Assembly: GCA_003427395.1 (NCBI GenBank)
Contig: BFEA01000109.1
Location: forward strand, 1,581,071-1,603,371
Source of the DNA: Chara braunii
Taxonomy: Eukaryota > Streptophyta > Charophyceae > Charales > Characeae
DNA length: 22,301 nt
Reading direction: 5' to 3'
Positions within the stretch are counted from its first letter, which is position 1; every line of letters starts with the position of its first letter. Made by a program: the position numbers and the translations under genes. This document shows, one piece after another, positions 8,789 through 17,084 of this stretch. Under the pieces are notes generated by a model, which searched no databases, was not told where the DNA came from, and saw only the letters and a program-made list of their open reading frames with translations.

Positions 8789-9434
8789 TGTCGTACTTTT
8801 TCCAGTCGAGCCTCTTCGGGCGACCGGAAAGCCAACAGGCTGTCACGCAGGATTTTGTATGTGAATGCAATAAACAAATTAAATTAAATAATGCAAATCC
8901 TTTCCTGTTGTGTGCGTCCGGCTTCGAGCGAGACCCTTCAATTGCGGTCTTCGCCAGTCCCCGGTCTTATGAATTTTTTATTTTGATTCGGAACAGCAAA
9001 GAATTATGCAAATAATAAACATAAAATTATAGGGTGTTGTACATGCATCAATCACGTCAATCTGGTTTTTAGAAATGTGACAAAAGCATCCACAAAGGCA
9101 ATCATCAAGCAAGAATAATGCACGAAATGAGACTGACTGACTAGAGCAATGACAGGGGCAATTGAGTGAGGGAAGAATGAAAACTCATAATAATCTCAGA
9201 AAGTACACGTGAATGAGCATGGTCAGCACCTCTCAAGAGTCCTCACTCATCCCTCTAGTCAGTCTTTCTCTCAATCTCTTTTCATTGATCTTCTCTGGTG
9301 TCGTGACCCACGCCCACGTACAATCTGAGACTAAGGCTTCGTGACAAAAAGCCACCTGTAATCAGCAAGCTCTAAGCAAGACCATCCGAGGCACATGACA
9401 CGGTAGTTATTCATGGAGCAAAACTCCTCTCACA
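8789..9434 (-). repeat. Candidate 5' LTR of the gypsy element
   Basis: The inner edge is firm: on the minus strand the sequence ends ...GTACGACA four bases before the primer binding site. The outer edge at about 9434 is inferred: the minus strand there starts TGTGAGAGG, giving matching TGT...ACA ends, and the neighbouring unit A ORF is cut at this point. The length (about 646 bp) is ordinary for plant gypsy LTRs. A TATAA-like string lies near 9027-9037 on the minus strand. The partner LTR is not in the window, so the length cannot be confirmed. Confidence 0.6.
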
Positions 9435-9987
9435 AAGTAGGTAGCCCGTCCACTAAAAAGACTCCTCGCCTGAGGTAGGGATACTCGGTGGGCTCAGTTA
9501 ATGCCTTGATGTCGATCACCACTGGAGAGATGTACTTTTTTGCCAATCCAATCACATCCAACCAACTCGTGCCATCTGTGAGAAGAAGAGGGACTGGAGG
9601 TCTAGGATAGTCTGTATAAAGCATTGGCCCGAAGCTGCGGATCAGCGTAGTGTCACGCTCATCGAGCTCCCTCTCTCTCCGCTCAAGGTATTCATCGACT
9701 GAGATCCAGACCGGATCAAAGTGCTCATGAGTCTCCTTGCCCTTCTTCAGGTAGGGCCTCAGAACGTGGATAGTNTCATCAACAAAACTGGTCTGGACAA
9801 TGAAGATTGACAGATCTCCCTGCCTGAATACAATGGCACTAACATACCGATAATGGAATGCCTCTTTGCATGAAATCCTGTTGAGGCTGGCCAGCACTGA
9901 CTCACTGACCGNAGTAGATTGAANTGTGCTCATGAGTACTCTNGCNAGTACAAACTGATCAGACGGTCCCGGAGAACAGGTTACCAA
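9430..9987 (-). pseudogene. Repeated-domain unit A, cut by the LTR
   Basis: This 185-residue ORF (with a few ambiguous residues) carries the same unknown domain: V-L-A-S-L-N-R-I-S helix (31-39), E-A-F-H-Y-R-Y-V strand (42-49), I-H-V-L-R-P-Y-L strand end (73-80), Trp94, a helix with E-R-R-E-R-E-L-D-E-R-D (102-112), the P-R-P-P-V-P turn (128-133), and the final S-W-L-D-V-I-G-L-A-K-K helix (141-151). Its helix and strand 1 are closest to unit C. The stop codon at 9430-9432 lies in the first bases of the candidate LTR, so the native C-terminus seems to have been removed by insertion. Unlike units B-E it is outside the retroelement. Function unknown. Confidence 0.55.
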
Positions 9988-10014
9988 ACTGATTGCGGNN
10001 AGNTGCTTTNCTGA

Positions 10015-10170
10015 AAGGTGAATGCCGACAACTGAATGCTGAGGACTGAGTTCTGAAGAATAATGTTGGAGACTGATTACTGGAAAATTAATGCTGAAGA
10101 ACTGATTACTAAAAAATTACTGCTGGAAGCTGATTACCAGAAACTGATTGNTGNCGTGGAACTGACGGCT
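10015..10170. repeat. Degenerate 29-30 bp tandem repeat
   Basis: About five copies of a unit resembling ACTGATTACTGGAAAATTA followed by TGCTGAAG run through this stretch with growing divergence at both ends. The clearest copies start near 10072, 10103 and 10132. It separates unit A from the next ORF on the minus strand. Several Ns lie at its right edge. Confidence 0.55.
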
Positions 10171-10359
10171 GTTGAGATNACTNNTTACTGAGTCAAATGC
10201 TNATTATTTTCTGAATTGTTGTTTTGTCGGCTATTACNGTNTCATAAACGTTTGCTATTTATCCTCATGTCTTGTAGGTTTGCAGTATTTCTAGTACCTA
10301 CTAGTTTCCATCCTGACCCAATCTTATCTTACTTACTCCCTGCCCGNTACAATTTCGTT

Positions 10360-10665
10360 TTACTGGTATCTGCAAATGGTTCTCCGTNCCTCCTNAACAG
10401 AACCCACANATGAGATGGTTGCACACAGTCTTCCGCTGTTGTCATACAGATAGTAGGTGTATTCAATTTTTGTATGGTTTCTTACAAGTGTCAGTGCGTG
10501 CTCCATCATGATGAAAGTCTGACAATTATAATCATCGGTTGTCGTCTCCCTCCAATCCCTTATTGATGTTTGATGCAACGAGCAAGTCACTCTAACGGTA
10601 TCACTGTCCCCTATTTCTTTTCTAAATTTTCCACTGTTTGGTTTCCAGTTGACTGCTGCTGCCAA
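10360..10665 (-). CDS. Unrecognised ORF F, pair with 10960-11208
   Basis: This 101-residue ORF resembles the ORF at 10960-11208: both have a T/E-V-R-V strand, a Trp within an acidic helix about 16-18 residues later, then a hydrophobic strand with I-E-Y-x-x-Y-x-Y, a G, and T-I-S. That is a recognisable strand-helix-strand pattern shared over about 65 residues. It may also be distantly related to the C-terminal half of units A-E, where a strand ending in R-P-Y is followed by a Trp helix, but this is weak. The last 20 residues contain ambiguous bases. No known domain; real coding is likely but the start is uncertain. Confidence 0.4.
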   Translation of the reverse strand: MAAAVNWKPNSGKFRKEIGDSDTVRVTCSLHQTSIRDWRETTTDDYNCQTFIMMEHALTLVRNHTKIEYTYYLYDNSGRLCATISXVGSVXEXRRTICRYQ

Positions 10666-10730
10666 GATTGCCGCTCAGAAGTGTCGTTATGAATGCAGTC
10701 CTAGGTGCCACCCTGGGAGCCGTTCACAGT

Positions 10731-10858
10731 ACAGTTCTGAGTACAACTCTGGGTACATTTCCAAATACAGTTCTGAGTACTGTCCCGAATACTGCTCTAA
10801 GTACAGTTCTGAGCACAGTTCTGAGCTCTGTCCCGACTACTGAGTTTAAACACTAATC
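10731..10858. repeat. 12-bp minisatellite (ACAGTTCTGAGT-like)
   Basis: About ten units of 12-13 bases with consensus near ACAGTTCTGAGT run head to tail; the best copies are at 10731, 10767, 10803 and 10815. More diverged copies continue to about 10915. Since 12 is a multiple of three it yields repetitive short ORFs (Ser-Glu-Tyr or Leu-Ser-Thr rich) on the plus strand, which I regard as by-products. Confidence 0.75.
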
Positions 10859-10959
10859 TGAGTATGGCCCCGAGTGCCAAGTCTGAATCCTGAGCTGAAT
10901 ACCGCTCAGGGTTTCAGTAACCCGGGTTCCCCGTTCAAAAACCGTCGGCTCCTTTTCTT

Positions 10960-11208
10960 TTACGGCTCAACCCCTGCCCTCGCTTGCTCGACCGTTTCTA
11001 ATTGAGAGATAGTGTTGTGCGGTTTCCCATCAAGTCCGTAGAAGTAAATTACATATTCGATGTACCTCCTTTCCCCAACTATCCCAACAGCAAACTTTCT
11101 CTGAACCATTCTGCGTCTCTCCATGTCCTTGTGTGCCTCCTCCTCCCAGCCTTCTTTGTTGTCCCTGACAGAAACGGATTTTATCACTCGGACTTCGTTT
11201 TCTCTCAT
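10960..11208 (-). CDS. Unrecognised ORF G, pair with 10360-10665
   Basis: This 82-residue ORF has a strand N-E-V-R-V-I-K-S-V-S-V (4-14), an acidic helix with G-W-E-E-E (20-24), a basic stretch, a strand with Y-I-E-Y-V-I-Y-F-Y (49-57), and N-T-I-S. The similarity to the ORF at 10360-10665 over about 65 residues is the best evidence that both are or were coding. The 12-bp minisatellite lies between the two. Function is unknown; it is short enough to be one exon or a fragment. Confidence 0.4.
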   Translation of the reverse strand: MRENEVRVIKSVSVRDNKEGWEEEAHKDMERRRMVQRKFAVGIVGERRYIEYVIYFYGLDGKPHNTISQLETVEQARAGVEP

Positions 11209-11532
11209 GTTTCCCTGTTGCTCCAGAACCCAAGCAATAAGTGAGGTTACTAACTATCTTTACTCCTACGTGATGCTCTTGAAGTTCACTTTTCAAGACA
11301 AAGTATTGGATTAGTTGTATCCACTGAACGATATTGACCTGCCAAAACGAAATTGGCAGATGACTGATCTGCCGACTGACAGAGAATTGTTGGCAATAGC
11401 TCTGGCAACAGGGGATCGTTCCCTTACTAGGAATTACCCTCAGGAGGGTAACGGGTAGCTTGGCTAATGAGGAGATTGTCCTAAATGAAAGTGAATCAAG
11501 GTAATCAGTCTGCTAATATCGTTCTCTAACAG

Positions 11533-12063
11533 TCACCAGTCACCTAATGCGGTAGGCTGAGAATACAGCAATTGACCCCATTGTGATCCGTNTANCANCA
11601 CTCTCTCAACAGCCCACGACTCCCTCATAAACCACCCCCNTTGGATTTGCTTAACCGGTGGTTNGTCCTTCCTNAACAGGATCACTTTCATAGAAGTTGG
11701 GTCTCTTAGGTCTNATNATGGGTTGCCAAGGGTCTGACATGAGTAGAGTCTGCAGTTAACACGATAGTGATCCGCTCCCAAACATATATATGGCCTCACC
11801 CTGAACAATGANCGTTTCACAGGCACACAGGCACGTCTNAGCACAACACTCCAGATTACCGTTCGCTCAACGCTGAGGCGCGCTGCNCAAACCTCTTTGT
11901 TTTGGCGGTCTGGAGGCAAGTCTGCCACCCAGAACAGTTNTACCCTTACTGTAGATCCTACGCATACCCTATAGGCCANTGCGGGGCTCGCCCCCTGGTC
12001 ACCTTTGTTAGGGTGATTCNAAACACTTGCCCACGCTAAACCCCGTTCATCAGGTAAGATCAC
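11533..12063 (-). CDS. Unrecognised ORF H, possible distant relative
   Basis: This 176-residue ORF contains many ambiguous bases. Its central part has S-T-V-R-V, a hydrophobic strand L-F-W-V-A-D-L, an Arg/Glu helix and a later strand F-R-V-R-P-Y-I. The V-R-V and R-P-Y strands are reminiscent of the ORFs at 10360-11208 and units A-E. The likeness is faint and the Ns make it untestable by eye. It could be a chance ORF in a GC-richer stretch. Confidence 0.25.
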   Translation of the reverse strand: MILPDERGLAWASVXNHPNKGDQGASPAXAYRVCVGSTVRVXLFWVADLPPDRQNKEVXAARLSVERTVIWSVVXRRACVPVKXSLFRVRPYICLGADHYRVNCRLYSCQTLGNPXXDLRDPTSMKVILXRKDXPPVKQIQXGWFMRESWAVERVXXXGSQWGQLLYSQPTALGDW

Positions 12064-13218
12064 AGGGTTGTTCTGTACTTCGACGTCACAACCTTAAACA
12101 AGAGCTTACTCTTGCTCAATACGCATACACTGCAGGTCATCCACGCACTGGGCATCGTTTACGCTTAGCATGTTATGAGACTTCGAGCACACTATTCGAT
12201 TCTCATTTGTACTCAGCACACCGCGTCATCAATCATAGCTGTTGTTCGTATGCTGCACGAGGGAAGTATCAAATGCTAACCCATTTCCAGCTAAGGCAGA
12301 GTCCCATGTGATCGGTTTTCACTCGTTCACAACGCAGAAGACTCTGAGCACAACCTTTGCCAACATGAGGCAAAAAAAAATATTTTCACAGGCTCTCGCC
12401 AATTCATCCGTAACACCGGGTGTTTGTTGTATTGGGTGAGTCCGGGTGTTGCTCGGGGCCCCGTTATATAATCCGTACCTTCAGTGCCGTCAAACCAAAT
12501 GTAAAAGGCACTGCCAGCTCAGCCGCTCATACATCTGTTTTAACTGAAAACTGAAGCAGTCAGTGCTCAGAACCCAAGTTTTCCGCCCGAGGGGCTCCGT
12601 TCCTTGGCATTTGACATATCCGCACTCAAGCTTAAAGAAAAGAAATGAGGTAAGGACGAGGGCTCAGAAAAGAGCTGCCCTGGTGCTCATGCCATCACCG
12701 ACTACATAGAGGTCAACATTGGCAGGAATCTTCAGATGAAGCAAGAAAAAAAAAAAAAAAAAAAAGGTTCAATCAACACTTCACGATTTTCTGATTGAAA
12801 CCTTGTCTGCTGTGATGGGTACTCAGTTTGTTTTTCCATTGGGTTAGATCCTACCCGTCCAGGCAAAACGACACTCAGTCACCATCAAGGAGGAATTTAG
12901 CGAGGACATAGGAGATTCCCCTTAGTACTGACTTTCTTTTCCCCATCCAATCAGGAGTCAAGGCGTAGGAAGACAGCCAACGAAAATCATTCTTTACGTT
13001 TTTCCCTTTTGTAGAAGAAGATCCGCACAATTGATCAAACACTCACCAGCGGTTATCAGACTCACAAGGCACACAGCTTGCACGCGCAGGTTAATGCAGG
13101 TTTTCACAGACTCGCACCCTCTCCTTCTCACGACACAATCGAGTTCTATTCTCTATAGGCCACCATCCAGTTGAGTGAACACTTGCAAGCCTACACTTTC
13201 ACGCACTCGCGCCGTTAC
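12064..13218. other. Non-coding stretch with a 20-base poly-A
   Basis: No convincing coding frame or RNA gene is visible in this 1.15 kb. A run of 20 A lies at 12746-12765, which could be the tail of an old retroposed sequence on the plus strand or a simple homopolymer; I found no flanking target-site duplication. Confidence 0.5.
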
Positions 13219-13514
13219 ATGGCGCAGTCACGCAGCATAATCGCATGGAGCAAACGCACGATGCAGCCACATGGCGCGATTGCACGGCGCAGTAGCGTGG
13301 TACAATCACACGGTATAGTCTCGCGGTACTGTTACTCAATACGGTCACGTGGCCTAGTCGCACGGTATAGCCACACAATACAGTTACGCAATGCGATCAC
13401 ATGGCACAATTGCACGATGAGATCACATGGTGCAGTTACATGATGCGATCACATGACACAATTGCACGGTGATCACACGGTGTAGTTACACGATGCAATC
13501 ATATGGCAGGACAC
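13219..13514. repeat. 13-bp degenerate minisatellite, about 23 units
   Basis: Units of exactly 13 bases run head to tail, for example ATGGCACAATTGC, ACGATGAGATCAC, ATGGTGCAGTTAC and ATGATGCGATCAC. The pattern is A-Y-G-R-N-R-C-A-R-T-Y-R-C approximately. Only one unit (near 13468) is short, 11 bases. Spacing is almost perfectly kept although base identity is only moderate. Because 13 is not a multiple of three, the plus-strand ORF across it (13171-13443) cycles through frames and is not a credible gene. Confidence 0.8.
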
Positions 13515-14239
13515 ACTAAAACACTGACTGCACGTCTCTTTGACCTTGCCATGTGGTCAGATAGACCACTCAACACAGGTAACACAGGTGAACACACACA
13601 ATAGACAAGTGTCAACATCAAGATTGTCCAACCATTTCAATTTTGTTAATTTCCTTAGAATAGTAGTCTGTGCTTTGGACGCTTTTCACTGCCAGCGCGT
13701 TTCCAACTGTTGTCCCGTGTCGGGGCTTCACCCCCTTCTTTACCTATCTGCACGATCCACCGCAGGCTTAACCCTCGTCAAAGTGGGACATAATCGGTCA
13801 ACAACGATCAATCATTCTTATTAACCAAATAAAAGGAAGGAAAAGAGAGCCGAAATTAAAAGTCGAAGGAAATTATCTTGCAATAGTCACCATCTTATCT
13901 GAGATTTTCGGCCTGAGCAACCACAAAGAAGCGGATCGGCGGTCTCTGACAACCGTGTTCGTCACAGGCTGAAGGTCACTCAGGAGCGGCGTGATAGATG
14001 GTAAGAAAAATCATTTTCAAAGAAACGAAACTTTCTCTGCAACTAGTTTTTGGCCAAGCTAATCACGCATGAGTGACGAGGAAAGGGTCTATTTTCTGCT
14101 GCACCATGAAGAAACCTTTTCGTGGAAGACACACTAGTCATCACAAGCTTTCTCTGATGTCTCTCTTGCTACCTAGAAATAACAGCTCGGGTCCCTGAGA
14201 TGACGGAGTTCAAGCTACTCCAAGCCATGGAAGTTGTGA
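13515..14239. other. No gene seen
   Basis: I find no supported gene, RNA or clear repeat in these 725 bases. Short ORFs on the plus strand have no recognisable domain and no matching neighbour. Confidence 0.4.
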
Positions 14240-15008
14240 CGTCAACCACTACGCCTCTTTGACCTTCTCCCTGCACGCTCTTTTAGAAATGTCTCCCTGT
14301 CAGCCGCGTGCATTCTCTCAACACTCCTCCTTCCCTGGTGCGGGCCACGCGGGACCAAGTACGCGTCACCGTCCCACGTCTTCCCCTCTTCTTCTTGGTT
14401 CAGCTCAGAGCTCTCAACGATTGCTCTCCCTGTTCCGCTCATGCTCCCTTGCTGCAGGCGTATGCACTGTGCACGTGCGTGAGAACCCCCACTGACGTTT
14501 GTCGCCCTCTCTCTTTCTCTTCATTGACCGCTCGTGCCTGCTCTATCGGGCTGCCCCGCGTGTCTCAGGCGTACTGCCTACTCTCCCCTCTCACTTTTCT
14601 CATTGACCACCCTCTTGCTCCTCCCAGACCACGCCACGTGCAGTCTATACACACCCATCACACTCACGCGCACCACTCATTTCGTCACCTCTGGTTCGCT
14701 ACAGATGTCGTTCAGTTGACATCAAGCGTGCTCCGCGAACTCATCCCGTTCCCGCTTACTCTCTGTCTCTCTCTTCGTTGACCTCTTCGCAGCGCATGTG
14801 TTCTGCCTCTCGTGTCTCACACTTATCTCTTCCCCTTGCTCCGTTTTCCTCCTGCCTCGCGGCCTCTGGGAGTCGGCTGTCGTGAGCTGGCCTCAGGTCC
14901 CTTTTCCACCGGCTCCGCGGCCCGGTGGTGCTTTTGGATTTCCTCGGGTCTGTTCCAGGACCTGAGATCCGTCTCACAGTCAGCCTCGCTCATTTCACTT
15001 TCCCCGCC
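14240..15008. repeat. Pyrimidine-rich, GC-rich stretch with recurrent TTGACC
   Basis: The plus strand is strongly C/T-rich, with phrases such as CTCTTTCTCTTCATTGACCG recurring in altered form near 14258, 14521, 14599 and 14774. The spacing is irregular (about 78-265 bases), so this is a set of decayed repeats and not a clean tandem array. Overlapping ORFs on both strands are low complexity and share no domain. Confidence 0.35.
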
Positions 15009-15338
15009 TTAGTCTCTCTCGTTGTGCTGCTCCTCCCTTGTCTCGGTCCCAGTTGATGATTCGGTCTCGTGATAGATGACCGTCACTCTCAAGCCCACGA
15101 TCACCCCGTCTCGTCTGCATCTCCGCTCTGCCCTGTCGCACGCTTCGAAAATGGCAGCCTGCAGCCTTTGGTCACCTCGCATCTCCTCCTCTCTCCCCCC
15201 TTCAATACAAACGTTCAGTCGAACTACTTCTCCCCCATTATAGTTCAGGGCCGTCGTAATCAGGGGGCCTTCACCTGACACTGGGACCCAGCGCACAGTG
15301 TGCCGCCAACAGCCAGGCCTATAGCCGTGTAGCGTCAC
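15009..15338 (-). CDS. Unrecognised ORF I, possible GC-rich relative of units A-E
   Basis: This 109-residue ORF has a strand region around residues 29-47 (ALNYNGGEVVRLNVCIEGG), then a long helix with A-I-F-E-A-C-D-R-A-E-R-R-C-R-R-D-G, then a strand G-L-R-V-T-V-I. Unit D has the same succession: strand pair ending in I-Y-V-P, Cys-Trp-x-x-Ala helix ending R-R-L-E-R-E-G, then strand S-T-Y-V-R. The correspondence covers about 65 residues but with few identities, and base composition is much richer in GC. It may be a highly diverged member or a chance likeness. Confidence 0.3.
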   Translation of the reverse strand: MTLHGYRPGCWRHTVRWVPVSGEGPLITTALNYNGGEVVRLNVCIEGGREEEMRGDQRLQAAIFEACDRAERRCRRDGVIVGLRVTVIYHETESSTGTETREEQHNERD

Positions 15339-15558
15339 TGCTACTCAGGATAGCCTGCCCCGCTTGATAGATAGCACAACACTAGACCCAACACTGGTGC
15401 CCACAGACTATCCACCGCTTTCTCAGGCCAACAGCGTCAACACAATAGAAGAGGCTTCACTGCCAAGAACTCGTTTGCCTCACCTCTTTATAGGCTCACC
15501 CCTCGCTATGACCCCGCGCTCTAAAAGTCTTAATATTCCAAAATATAAAGCAAAATAA

Positions 15559-15992
15559 AAACTGAATAATTCAAAACCGAAAACTCAACGGTCAAGGAAT
15601 GGTTCGACATCGCTATGCCGCCGTCAAGCCATTAATTATCATGATGTGACCACGGCCCAATATCTGAAGTCCCATAACGGAACACTGACAAGCATTTCTC
15701 TTTCTTTAAGACGTACGCGTTGGCCTATACCCGACGGGTACCCGTGTCCGATCGCAAGGAGGGGGTTTATGACCCTCTGTAGGGGGTGATATTCCTCCTA
15801 CCAATGCGGCCGCGGGTCGCCCCCCTTTTGGGGCCTTACCGCACTATGCCAAACCAAAGCTAGCCCACAGACAGTATATGTGGGGTCGGTCTACTTACGC
15901 TGTGAGTCGCCGAGTTCGAAATACGAACCGTTGGCCTTCCCGTGAGATGACAGGCTGACAGGCGAGAAACTGGAAATAGGAAAAATTAATAC
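15559..15992. other. No gene; short palindromes
   Basis: No coding frame is supported. A perfect 12-bp palindrome ACGGGTACCCGT lies at 15734-15745, and 15759-15801 can fold with AGGAGG pairing to CCTCCT. These could be ends of an unrecognised mobile sequence, but no repeat partner is seen in the window. Confidence 0.3.
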
Positions 15993-15994
15993 TG

Positions 15995-16027
<33 letters not shown>

Positions 16028-16040
16028 GTAATAGTAATAA
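15993..16040. repeat. (AAT)n microsatellite
   Basis: A run of about 11 clean AAT units is followed by AGT-interrupted units. On the minus strand it produces a Tyr homopolymer at the end of a spurious ORF (15986-16354). Confidence 0.9.
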
Positions 16041-16402
16041 ATGACAATCAATGCGAAAAGAAAGAACGGCGCTTCAAGTTTCCTTCGCGCCGCAGGCTTC
16101 GCCTGAATAGCGTTGCAAGTTCGCGCACAAGCCCAAAACCCGATTTTCATCCTTACCCCTTTCCCTTCTTTTTCACACTTCCCTTTTTCAGGCCCACTGC
16201 ATCTGCCCTGTAGTACAGCTACTGGGGTCCTACCGCGCAGAGCCTCAGGCGCATGGACCCGATACAGATAATATTCAAAAGGTTGGGCCTGCCTAGACCA
16301 CAATACCACCGCCTGAACTCGAAGTCCGGCCCTGTTGGTCTCCCTACAAAACAACAGACCAAATCAAGGAAAGCGGAAAAAGGGATAACGATAACAACAA
16401 GT

Positions 16403-16425
16403 AAATAATAATAATAATAATAATA
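16403..16425. repeat. (AAT)n microsatellite, short
   Basis: About seven AAT units lie 30 bases before the second copy of the 443-bp repeat. Confidence 0.85.
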
Positions 16426-16454
16426 GAGTGAGATGCAACGATAACCGGGGGTCA

Positions 16455-16897
16455 GAGACCATCATATTTCCCCGAACTGAAGCTCGTAGTTCAACTGCGT
16501 TAAAGTTAGACCCTTGTTTTCTTTTCCATTTTTCTTTTCTTGCTGCTTTTTGCTTTAGCCTTCTGTTTCTTTGACTGCTGTCAGTGTCATGCATCTGACC
16601 CATAACCCTGTAGAGGGGTGCTTGGTGCATAATAGAAAAGACAGCGCCTATCTCTCTACTTTCGCGTCCCAAGGCGAACCCGACGGCTACCACGGCCACA
16701 GGCCGGTTGTGCTCTTCTGTACAGCAGGGCGCCGAGCCTGCGTGGACCAATGAAAGTCCTGTGGCGCACCCCTTTTGTTGAAGGTTACGCCACCGGGATC
16801 TGTCCACGCCGAAAAACGATCCAGGTACCAGCGCAGGAAACTAACACTATGCAGAGATTTGGTACACAGGAGGGCCGGGACACCGTGCCCTCCGACA
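16455..16897 (-). repeat. 443-bp dispersed repeat, copy 2 (inverted)
   Basis: This is the reverse complement of 1193-1635 with about 27 differences and one single-base length change. The match stops at both ends: one flank is a microsatellite and the other the fold-back sequence at 16901-17012. The shared ends define the unit better than either copy alone. No conserved reading frame; most differences are transitions, as expected for an old methylated repeat. Confidence 0.8.
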
Positions 16898-16900
16898 ACG

Positions 16901-17012
16901 GTGGATCAGTACCAGACGAAACCGAATGGGCCCACACAGAAACACGAAAATACATATATATCTTTCTGTATCTGTGTGTGGCCCCATGCGGTTCCGCCTC
17001 GTACTGATCCAC
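16901..17012. repeat. 112-bp fold-back inverted repeat
   Basis: The ends GTGGATCAGTAC and GTACTGATCCAC are perfect 12-base inverted repeats. The arms continue inward for about 38 bases with about five mismatches (CCG-ATGGG pairing with CCCAT-CGG, then CCACACA pairing with TGTGTGG), enclosing an AT-rich centre. This is the shape of a small fold-back or MITE-like element. A weak extension of the arms (ACAAC against GTTGC) lies outside. No target-site duplication is clear. Confidence 0.7.
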
Positions 17013-17027
17013 TGTGTTGCTGCCCAA

Positions 17028-17057
17028 TACATATATATATACATATATATATATATA
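17028..17057. repeat. AT/CATATA microsatellite
   Basis: An alternating AT tract with two interrupting C residues follows the fold-back element directly. Confidence 0.85.
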
Positions 17058-17084
17058 AGGTAGACGATGGCTTCGTGTCCCCGC

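Larger units (their letters stand above)
1636..9434 (-). mobile_element. Degenerate Ty3/gypsy LTR retrotransposon (5' LTR to RNase H)
   Basis: Read on the minus strand, the order is LTR, tRNA-Asp primer binding site, extra 5' ORFs, gag with zinc knuckle, aspartic protease, reverse transcriptase, RNase H. That order and the sequence motifs place it in Ty3/gypsy. Many in-frame stops and at least two frameshifts show it is dead. No integrase or 3' LTR is present: past RNase H the frame reads into the 443-bp repeat at 1193-1635, and the sequence beyond is unrelated. The far end may lie outside the window or be deleted. The right boundary (9434) rests on the TG...CA rule and on the break in the neighbouring ORF. 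Confidence 0.85.

Noticed and set aside
13171-13443. A 90-residue plus-strand protein
   Set aside because: It is a read-through of the 13-bp minisatellite; the period is not a multiple of three and no domain is present.
13219-13514. A CRISPR-like array
   Set aside because: Units are contiguous with no spacers, are degenerate, and the context is eukaryotic.
15986-16354. A minus-strand ORF ending in a Tyr homopolymer
   Set aside because: The Tyr tail is the AAT microsatellite, and the rest has no recognisable domain.
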